A DNA stretch of 19,638 nucleotides, taken from Candidatus Latescibacterota bacterium (GTDB lineage Bacteria > Latescibacterota > UBA2968 > GCA-2709665). The stretch is from positions 1-19,638 of the forward strand of contig JAAXHE010000165.1 of assembly GCA_012271065.1 (NCBI GenBank). The letters run 5' to 3'. Positions 1 to 4,922 of this stretch are shown in pieces. Positions within the stretch are counted from its first letter, which is position 1. The number at the start of each line of letters is the position of its first letter. The position numbers were made by a program, and so were the translations under genes. The notes below the pieces were generated by a model. It searched no databases and had not been told where the DNA came from. It saw only the letters and a list, made by a program, of their open reading frames with translations.

Positions 1-1191
1 TCTGATCGCGGCCTCATTGAAGCCATCATCCTGGAGCCATCGGATAGCTCGACCCACCAGATTTCCGCGATCATCTGATCGCGGCCTCATTGAAGCGGTA
101 TTCCGATTGCCCGGCTGAAAAGCATTGAGAATACAATTTCCGCGATCATCTGATCGCGGCCTCATTGAAGCAATCGTCCGAGCACCGGAACTGTCTCTGG
201 TAGGTGATTTCCGCGATCATCTGATCGCGGCCTCATTGAAGCTTCGTTCCGATGCGACATGTTTACGGTCAGGATTGGAATTTCCGCGATCATCTGATCG
301 CGGCCTCATTGAAGCCCCGGCATAGCGCATATAGTTCACGGGCGCCACGAAATTTCCGCGATCATCTGATCGCGGCCTCATTGAAGCAGTGCACCAGACC
401 GTCGAGTATTTGTGGTCTTATCGTAGTAGATTTCCGCGATCATCTGATCGCGGCCTCATTGAAGCCAGTTCATCCGGGATACGACTTCTAAACCTTGCAA
501 TATTTCCGCGATCATCTGATCGCGGCCTCATTGAAGCACCCTGGTACCCGAGCCCGGTGCGAAAAACGGACGGTTACATTTCCGCGATCATCTGATCGCG
601 GCCTCATTGAAGCTCCGGGAAGAGCAAGTCAGGATCGCCCAGGGAATCCCGATTTCCGCGATCATCTGATCGCGGCCTCATTGAAGCGCATAGTCCTGTG
701 CTCGAGGAAGAGCTCGAGCGGATGAATTTCCGCGATCATCTGATCGCGGCCTCATTGAAGCGTTAAATCTCTTGTATCGCGGACAGACACAGACCACATA
801 TTTCCGCGATCATCTGATCGCGGCCTCATTGAAGCTTTACCCCCATGCGCCACGTGTACGTGGACTGGCAGGATTTCCGCGATCATCTGATCGCGGCCTC
901 ATTGAAGCCCGATGGACAGCATGTCAATGAAGGAATGCTCTCCGCGATTTCCGCGATCATCTGATCGCGGCCTCATTGAAGCCATATACTGAAGAAGAGC
1001 TTGAACTCTCCGGCGATATTTCCGCGATCATCTGATCGCGGCCTCATTGAAGCCGGCAGAGCCTGCTTTGCCTGGGTGAAGCTGTCGAATTTCCGCGATC
1101 ATCTGATCGCGGCCTCATTGAAGCAACATGTCTACCACCTTTCTACGAGTTGTGAAATAAGAGATTTCCGCGATCATCTGATCGCGGCCTC
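1..1191 (+). CRISPR. CRISPR array, leader-distal end
   Basis: Fifteen identical 36-bp repeats start at 61, 136, 207, 280, 352, 430, 502, 578, 652, 726, 800, 873, 947, 1018 and 1089. A partial repeat (last 23 bases) occupies 1-23 and a truncated terminal repeat 1164-1191. The repeat begins ATTTCCGCGATC and ends CCTCATTGAAGC. Its middle is a perfect 9-bp inverted repeat (CCGCGATCA / TGATCGCGG) around a 2-nt centre. The 16 spacers are 35-42 bp, the longest at 388-429, and no two look alike. A hairpin followed by an 8-nt ATTGAAGC end is typical of Class 1 repeats cut by a Cas6-family nuclease to leave a 5' handle, so crRNAs should read on the + strand with the leader to the left, outside the window. 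The decayed repeat at the right end agrees. No cas gene is present, so the subtype cannot be assigned; type I is the most likely guess. Confidence 0.98.
1164..1191 (+). repeat. Truncated terminal CRISPR repeat
   Basis: The last repeat matches the consensus perfectly for its first 28 bases and then diverges. The hairpin is intact, but the final 8 bases (the expected crRNA handle ATTGAAGC) are replaced by GTGATCGTC. A near match to the missing end, CATTCAAGC, appears 15 bases later at about 1206-1214, so the tail may have been displaced by a small insertion rather than lost by substitution. This marks the leader-distal end of the array. Confidence 0.9.
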
Positions 1192-1231
1192 GTGATCGTC
1201 TTCATCATTCAAGCTCGGAAAGGAGCTTGAC

Positions 1232-1531
1232 ATGATCTGGTTGATTCTCATTGTCCTATTTATCGCTCTCTTTGTCATCCCCGTCGGTCTATACGGCCTG
1301 GCGGTCCTCTGGCTGTATATAAACACTTGGCCTGTCGCTGTAGTCTTGCTCCTGATCGTGGTCGGCGTGATCATCGAACGGAAGCGATCAGCTAAAGCCA
1401 GAGTGGATTATGAGTCCAGACGGGATGAACTGATCCGCTCACGCCATGCCGCTGGAGAGACAGCTACTGCACTCGCCCGTGCGTATGGTCTCACGGTCAC
1501 GGAGATCGAAAAAATCTGTTCGCAATCATGA
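1232..1531 (+). CDS. Small membrane protein with HTH-like C-terminal tail
   Basis: A 99-aa protein of unknown function. AGGAG at 1221-1225 lies 6 nt before the ATG, so the start is well supported. Residues 2-27 and 33-48 are two hydrophobic segments, probably a membrane hairpin. They are followed by a basic stretch (ERKRSAKAR, about 49-57) that should stay in the cytoplasm by the positive-inside rule. Residues about 63-97 (GETATALARAYGLTVTEIEK within them) resemble the short helix-turn-helix at the C-terminus of resolvases and small sigma-like regulators: a Gly turn, ALARAYGL, then a second helix. The gene starts 40 bp after the terminal CRISPR repeat with no visible terminator or promoter between, so array transcripts may read into it. 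It is not a recognisable Cas protein. Membrane topology is seen from hydrophobicity; DNA binding is inference. Confidence 0.7.
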   Translation: MIWLILIVLFIALFVIPVGLYGLAVLWLYINTWPVAVVLLLIVVGVIIERKRSAKARVDYESRRDELIRSRHAAGETATALARAYGLTVTEIEKICSQS

Positions 1532-1659
1532 TCTAAGATCACACCTGTCCAAAAACGGATTTGATTAACTACGAAAATCGCGAAGATACGGGAAATCGAT
1601 GGCTGGAAAAATCGTCCACAGCCATTGGCGAATCGAATCGGTCCTGGCTTCGCGAAGAC

Positions 1660-1860
1660 TGTCATCCTGAGGACTCGCCCTGCTTATGCTGAGCTTGTCG
1701 AAGCAAGCCTGCCTGCATTGAGCTCAGTCCCTAAGCATGTCGAATGGTCGAAGAGGCCTCCCGGCAGTCGATGTGTCCGCGCACAAGTTCATCTGCAAAG
1801 GGCATGTATTACACGTATAATCGAGAATACGGGAGATTCTTCGCTGCGCTCAGAATGACA
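1660..1860. repeat. MITE/REP-like element with 12-bp inverted ends
   Basis: TGTCATCCTGAG at 1660-1671 and CTCAGAATGACA at 1849-1860 are inverted copies with one mismatch, bracketing 201 bp. Inside are CTGAGCTTGTCGAAG (1689-1703) and the stretch GAGATTCTTCGCTGCG that runs into the right end. The motifs CTGAGCNTGTCGAAG and TTCTTCGCTGCGCTCAGAATGACA are widespread in intergenic DNA of unrelated bacteria. No transposase is encoded. It may be a non-autonomous element or two independent REP-like units in opposite orientation. Confidence 0.45.
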
Positions 1861-2023
1861 TGTTTTAAGATTGTCATGCACGTGGCTTCCCGTGGTCATC
1901 CGGAGGAAGCCTCCAGGCCGACGTAGGATCTACTGCAGCATCGGATCATCCCCGTGCAGTTTGCACGTGTCAATATCTGAGAGGCAGCACGTTTGCCTGC
2001 GGCGCGGGACGGATGCGGTGGGT

Positions 2024-2050
2024 GATGCTTCGACTCCACTCAGAATAACA
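2024..2050 (+). repeat. Diverged copy of the REP-like end motif
   Basis: The stretch GATGCTTCGACTCC...CTCAGAATAACA aligns with 1835-1860 (GATTCTTCG-CTGCG...CTCAGAATGACA) with one single-base gap and a few substitutions. It lies in the same direction as the 1833-1860 copy and has no inverted partner nearby. Confidence 0.45.
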
Positions 2051-2200
2051 TGCGTTGTAACAAACACCGACCGATGGCAACCTGGTTTCCGTTATCCGAG
2101 TCAAACCCGTACAAGATGTCGAATTGAAGCCACTTTTCGAACCTTATCTCTGTGAATCCCGCAGTTCTTGGACAACAGTAATCTAAGATAGGAGCTAAGA

Positions 2201-2437
2201 ATGGCCGATAAACACCAAATGGCCCTCGCATTGCTTAGCGGGGGCCTCGACTCAAGCTCTACCTTGTTCATGGCCAGGGCCGGAGGATACGCCGTCTCAG
2301 CCCTGTCTGTTGACAACGGACAGCGGCACAGCATCGAACTGCATTGTGCCAAGACCCTGTGTTACGTATTGGACGTACTCTACTTTAAGGTCAGGTTCCC
2401 GGACATGCGGGGAATGATGGAGCCACTGCCAAAATGA
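2201..2437 (+). pseudogene. queC: Truncated queC (7-cyano-7-deazaguanine synthase) fragment
   Basis: Intact QueC is a soluble enzyme of about 220-230 aa that converts 7-carboxy-7-deazaguanine to preQ0 with ATP and ammonia, for queuosine or 7-deazaguanine DNA modification. This frame gives only 78 aa. The start is normal: AGGAG at 2190-2194, 6 nt before ATG. Residues about 8-17 hold the PP-loop ATPase motif (LLSGGLDSSS), and residues about 38-50 hold DNGQRHSIELHCA, matching the family's DYGQRH region with Tyr changed to Asn. After about residue 58 family similarity stops and a short unrelated tail runs to the stop. The other two + frames do not resume the family sequence, so the rest, including the zinc-binding C-terminus, is missing rather than frameshifted. 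The orphan CRISPR repeat starts 14 bp after the stop. Defence-associated QueC paralogues exist (QatC, type IV CBASS), but GQRH points to ordinary QueC. Confidence 0.8.
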
Positions 2438-2451
2438 CAGAACGCAGGCGA

Positions 2452-2481
2452 ATTTCCGCGATCATGTGATTGCGGCCTCAT
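2452..2481 (+). repeat. Orphan degenerate CRISPR repeat
   Basis: Thirty bases match the first 30 of the array repeat with two substitutions (repeat positions 15 C to G and 20 C to T), 1260 bp beyond the end of the array and in the same orientation. The first change falls in the 2-nt hairpin centre and the second turns a G-C pair into a G-U wobble, so the hairpin survives. The handle end (ATTGAAGC) is lost after AT. No second repeat at spacer distance is visible on either side. It sits between the queC fragment stop (2437) and the 3' end of the minus-strand gene at 2488. Confidence 0.88.
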
Positions 2482-2487
2482 GGCGGT

Positions 2488-3201
2488 TCATCCCTCCCCA
2501 CCTGCGAACGCCATCTCCGAAAAGGACTCTACGGCCGGCACGTCAATGATAATGAACGGAAGTCGTCCGTTCTCCGATAGGAACAAACCATCTGGAAGAA
2601 CTTCAGAGTGATTTGAGACGATGAACATCCAGACCACGCCGCCAAAAATCGCCTGGTACGCCGTGTGGCCGTGGAACTTATAGGTGGCGCGTTCGGGCGG
2701 ATCGAAGAAATCCTCCGTCATCTGTTGGATCGACAGGGATGGAAAGAACAAAATCGAGCCATAGTTGTGATTTTCTCCCGGGCGCTCTTCCATCAACATC
2801 CTACGAAGTCTTTCACCATGCGGCCCCAGGTTGATCCTGTGGACCTCCGGCCTGTTTGAAATCGATGCGCGCCAGATCAAGGACATCTTAAAGAGCTTAA
2901 AAGGTGCATATTTCACGCCTGATATTATGAATCGACTCCCGAGATCCTCGAGCTTCAATCCCGGATCGTCCCCGAAGAACACAGCATGAGCGTATTCTTC
3001 CCAATCGCCAATGCGTTGTACGCATTCTTCACAAAACAGCCTTTCATAGAGCACCTCCGGCCGCGTGCGCCTGTTCCGAGTTTTCCTCATGATGCGATCA
3101 AAAAGACCCTCATCATCGTCAAAAATGGGCGTGTAGAGCCATTCGGGGAAAATATGAGACTTCACCAGAGATCTGTCTTTCTTGCACAATTTGCAGGTCA
3201 T
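2488..3201 (-). CDS. Hypothetical protein with CxxC / SHIFPE / CxxC zinc motif
   Basis: A 237-aa protein I cannot assign to a named family. Its N-terminus carries C3-x2-C6, then S15-H16-I-F-P19-E20, then C57-x2-C60 followed by a Trp-Glu-Glu-Tyr stretch (68-71). Two CxxC pairs plus SHxxPE resemble the treble-clef zinc fold of HNH-like proteins and a widespread group of hypothetical proteins that start CxxCgk...SHiiPe. No clear catalytic His of an HNH nuclease is visible downstream, so a nuclease role is only a possibility. The rest is mixed alpha/beta-looking and soluble, with one hydrophobic run (GGVVWMFIVSN, about 188-198). The ATG has AGGA 6 nt upstream. The gene converges on the queC fragment and the orphan CRISPR repeat. 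Restriction, toxin or transposon-cargo roles are all open. Confidence 0.75.
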   Translation of the reverse strand: MTCKLCKKDRSLVKSHIFPEWLYTPIFDDDEGLFDRIMRKTRNRRTRPEVLYERLFCEECVQRIGDWEEYAHAVFFGDDPGLKLEDLGSRFIISGVKYAPFKLFKMSLIWRASISNRPEVHRINLGPHGERLRRMLMEERPGENHNYGSILFFPSLSIQQMTEDFFDPPERATYKFHGHTAYQAIFGGVVWMFIVSNHSEVLPDGLFLSENGRLPFIIIDVPAVESFSEMAFAGGEG

Positions 3202-3603
3202 AATTTATCCTGGCGCGACTTCGCTTTGCTCAACCACAACCAAACCGCAACCAAATAGACGGAAGTCAACGCGCGAGCCCGTTTAACGGTCCAATCACTC
3301 CCCCGTGAGGGGGAGTCGCAGAGGCCGAGCCGGTCCCCTGAGCCTGTCGAAGGGCCGGCGACGGCTGATGCGGTGGGGGGATCTCGACGTCTTACCGTAT
3401 ACAACCGGCATGATTAAACATACACACAATGTGCGCAAGAGTCTTACCTTAAGGTCTAACCACCCGCCAATCCGACGCTGCTAAGGCGTTTCGAGGAAAT
3501 TGTCGCGCCGAGTTGCGTTTCGTCCGAGCATCAGAGCTCGGCCTTTCTATTATATACGGGGGTTTTTGCGCCTTTCAAGCCTAACACATAAAACCAACCA
3601 AGA
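3202..3603. other. Intergenic stretch with hairpins and a REP-like motif
   Basis: No convincing gene is seen in these 402 bases. They include a perfect 8-bp hairpin (3297-3316), CTGAGCCTGTCGAAG (3338-3352, same family as 1689-1703) beside GC-rich inverted segments (GGCCGAGCCGG, GGGCCGGCG), and a 6-bp hairpin CCGAGC/GCTCGG (3524-3541) followed by a weak T-rich run. The promoter of the minus-strand gene starting at 3201 should be here, but I could not pick one with confidence. Confidence 0.5.
3297..3316. repeat. Perfect 8-bp hairpin with GTGA tetraloop
   Basis: ACTCCCCC and GGGGGAGT pair perfectly around GTGA, which on the + strand RNA would be a GNRA tetraloop. No T-tract follows on either strand, so it is not a standard terminator. 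Its neighbour CTGAGCCTGTCGAAG suggests it belongs to the REP-like intergenic DNA. Confidence 0.5.
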
Positions 3604-3641
3604 GATGAAGGCGGGTTTTCGAACCCGCCTTCATCTTTTTT
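3604..3641. terminator. Strong hairpin terminator after the lipoprotein gene
   Basis: A perfect 14-bp stem (GATGAAGGCGGGTT / AACCCGCCTTCATC) with a TTCG loop. Six T follow on the + strand (3636-3641). On the minus strand it lies directly after the lipoprotein stop codon (3640-3642) and is followed by only a loose T-rich run. Position suggests it ends the minus-strand gene; base composition favours termination of any + strand transcript entering the dcw side. It probably works in both directions. Confidence 0.8.
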
Positions 3642-3996
3642 AGTCCGCCCTGCGCCTGTTGCCAGTGGTTCTTCTTTTCGCGGTCTTCTTCCAGTGAACG
3701 AAAATGCTGTCGGCTTCGAGGGTGTCCATCAGGCTGACGGTCAGCGCCTCCAGGGCTCCGGGGTTCGACTTCCATGTTGCGGTCAGCCGTTCGAGGTCCT
3801 TTTCGGTGAATCCGATTTCCTCAAGAACGGCCTTTCGCTCGCTGGCGAGACTGTCGGGATGGTCCGCATACCGTTTGTGCAGGTGGATGACCTGGAGAAC
3901 GACGTGTGCCAGTTGGCGTTCGTCGGGTGCGGATCCATTCCGTGCCGTGCAGGCCAGAATTCCGAAGAGCAGGAGCATTGGTATCGTCCGTTTCAT
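3640..3996 (-). CDS. Small predicted lipoprotein
   Basis: A 118-aa protein starting MKRTIPMLLLFGILAC. This is a short lipoprotein signal: two basic residues, a hydrophobic core and a lipobox ending ILAC with Cys16 as the lipidation site. After Cys16 comes a predicted helical region (DERQLAHVVLQVIHLHKRY..., GFTEKDLERLTATWKSNPGALEAL) and a basic tail (KKTAKRRTTGNRRR). The layout, Cys then two helical blocks with an NPxxLEAL-like segment, is reminiscent of the small DUF4296-type lipoproteins, but that is tentative. The frame stays open upstream to 4206. ATG at 3996 is preferred because it begins the signal peptide and lies 7 nt after a good promoter -10 box. It is transcribed divergently from the dcw operon. 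Function unknown; probably membrane-anchored in the periplasm or outer membrane. Confidence 0.7.
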   Translation of the reverse strand: MKRTIPMLLLFGILACTARNGSAPDERQLAHVVLQVIHLHKRYADHPDSLASERKAVLEEIGFTEKDLERLTATWKSNPGALEALTVSLMDTLEADSIFVHWKKTAKRRTTGNRRRAD

Positions 3997-4003
3997 TTCG
4001 AGA

Positions 4004-4032
4004 AAGATATCCGTACAAGACGGAGAGGTCAA
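4004..4032 (-). promoter_or_regulatory. Promoter of the lipoprotein gene, likely leaderless mRNA
   Basis: On the minus strand a -35 box TTGACC (4027-4032) and a -10 box TATCTT (4004-4009) are separated by 17 bp. The -10 ends 7 nt before the ATG at 3996, so transcription should begin at or next to the start codon. There is no Shine-Dalgarno sequence before this ATG, which agrees with a leaderless message. Confidence 0.6.
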
Positions 4033-4225
4033 GGCACAACAGCCCGCAAAGCAGACAGCGGCCGGAAAGCGCGTGCGCCTCTGCACAACATCTGGTATTA
4101 ATTCCGCTCCTTCCGCTCCATACCCACCACATTTTCCAGGGATGCGTGGTTCTGCCGTGTATATGCACACATGGTCACGGGGTTGTTTTTTTTGGAGATA
4201 TGGCAAAAAATCGCCTATAAATCCC

Positions 4226-4254
4226 TTGACTTTTGTATGTCCTGGCCCTAATTT
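4226..4254 (+). promoter_or_regulatory. dcw operon promoter (PmraZ)
   Basis: TTGACT (4226-4231) and TAATTT (4249-4254) are separated by exactly 17 bp, a near-consensus sigma70 promoter. Initiation is expected near 4261, inside the MraZ repeat block. This leaves a leader of about 196 nt before mraZ. Confidence 0.75.
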
Positions 4255-4256
4255 TG

Positions 4257-4281
4257 GTGGTGGAAAGTGGTGGAAAGTGGT
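4257..4281 (+). promoter_or_regulatory. MraZ operator (tandem GTGG boxes)
   Basis: The 10-bp unit GTGGTGGAAA occurs at 4257-4266 and 4267-4276, with a third partial copy from 4277. The boxes recur with one helical turn spacing. MraZ is known to bind short G-rich direct repeats just upstream of its own gene and to regulate the dcw operon. Here the repeats begin 3 bp after the -10 box and cover the expected start site, so bound MraZ should block initiation. Confidence 0.8.
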
Positions 4282-4329
4282 GTATCAGGGAGGACACGGA
4301 AGTTTCCGAAGACATCGATTGAGGAGGAC

Positions 4330-4357
4330 AAGCCCCGGCAAGTCAGTCGGGGCTTTT
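4330..4357 (+). terminator. Terminator-like hairpin in the mraZ leader (possible attenuator)
   Basis: AAGCCCCG (4330-4337) pairs with CGGGGCTT (4348-4355) over a 10-nt loop and is followed by TT, C and a pyrimidine run. A second 6-bp stem (CTCCCG 4358-4363 / CGGGAG 4377-4382) abuts it. It sits between the dcw promoter and mraZ, so it could stop part of the transcripts early. No leader peptide with a start codon was found. The short T-tract makes termination strength uncertain. Confidence 0.5.
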
Positions 4358-4456
4358 CTCCCGATTCTGTTCCTCGCGGGAGCGGCTTCGAAACTCCTCT
4401 GTTGTCAATCGTGGATCATGCCGATGTAGAAGCTGTTTAACCTCCGAGCGCCACCG

Positions 4457-4912
4457 ATGTCGGACGAAACGCCATTGTTCATTGGAGAATATGAGGATAT
4501 TCCCGTCGATAACAAGGGTCGGCTGATTGTCCCCGCCGCCATTCGCCGGGTATTGCCTACTCATGTGACTTCACTCGTCATTGCCAGGTGGTTCGACGGC
4601 TGCCTGGCCGGATTCGATCCCATTGGGTGGCAGCAGGTTTTGCAGCAGATAAGGGACGGGAGCCATAAAGGAAGGGTAAAACGGCAGATCGCACGTTGGG
4701 TGATGGGGGGCGCCGCGGAGACGAGAATCGATCGGCAGGGGCGTCTGCTGGTACCCCGCAAGCTGCTCGATACATCTGAAATCTCGGATCGTGCGACGCT
4801 CAGCGGCGTGGGCAACAGGATAGAAATCTGGAACCCCGAGCGATACACCGCGGATATGAGCGACGTCGGCCAGAATCTGGAAGCATTCGCTGAAGATCTC
4901 GACATTCTCTAG
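4457..4912 (+). CDS. mraZ: Transcriptional regulator MraZ
   Basis: A 151-aa DNA-binding regulator of the dcw operon that acts as a ring-shaped oligomer. It has the two AbrB-like half-domains of the family: residues 18-26 (DNKGRLIVP) and 92-100 (DRQGRLLVP), about 74 residues apart as usual. Length is normal. The family start MFxGxYE corresponds to LFIGEYE at residues 7-13, so the ATG at 4457 adds six residues; a TTG at 4475 would give the usual N-terminus. Neither has a clear Shine-Dalgarno site. It is the first gene of the operon, downstream of GTGG repeats it should bind itself, and its stop lies 10 nt before rsmH. Confidence 0.96.
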   Translation: MSDETPLFIGEYEDIPVDNKGRLIVPAAIRRVLPTHVTSLVIARWFDGCLAGFDPIGWQQVLQQIRDGSHKGRVKRQIARWVMGGAAETRIDRQGRLLVPRKLLDTSEISDRATLSGVGNRIEIWNPERYTADMSDVGQNLEAFAEDLDIL

Positions 4913-4922
4913 TGTACCGTCA

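Larger units (their letters stand above)
1532..2200. other. Gene-free stretch with REP/MITE-like repeats
   Basis: I find no convincing gene in these 669 bases. They hold several related short motifs of the kind dispersed between genes in many bacteria: TGTCATCCTGAG (1660-1671), CTGAGCTTGTCGAAG (1689-1703), the same core with decay near 1733-1752, a copy at 1833-1860 ending CTCAGAATGACA, and a diverged copy at 2024-2050 ending CTCAGAATAACA. Short open frames here lack Shine-Dalgarno sites and family resemblance. The last 20 bases carry the ribosome binding site of the queC fragment. No tRNA, riboswitch or clear promoter was recognised. Confidence 0.6.

Noticed and set aside
125..1195. Overlapping short + strand open frames with repeated peptides such as FPRSSDRGLIEA and FRDHLIAASLK
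   Set aside because: They are translations of the CRISPR repeats; the repeat happens to lack stops in these frames.
2040..2200. Possible preQ1 riboswitch before the queC fragment
   Set aside because: No preQ1-type hairpin with an A-rich tail covering the ribosome binding site could be identified.
2480..2500. Apparent similarity between the sequences following the terminal repeat (1192 on) and the orphan repeat (2480 on), both near TTCATC
   Set aside because: It needs gaps and matches only about 11 of 19 positions, too weak to claim shared origin.
3198..3404. A 68-aa minus-strand frame upstream of the zinc-motif gene
   Set aside because: It covers the hairpin and REP-like motif, has low-complexity composition and no Shine-Dalgarno site.
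3404..3603. Possible structured RNA or tRNA in the intergenic stretch
   Set aside because: No cloverleaf, CCA end or known RNA signature is visible; only a weak 6-bp hairpin at 3524-3541.
3694..4429. Several + strand open frames opposite the lipoprotein gene and across the mraZ promoter
   Set aside because: They have no family resemblance, overlap a better-supported minus-strand gene with its own signal peptide and promoter, and cross the operator and leader hairpin.
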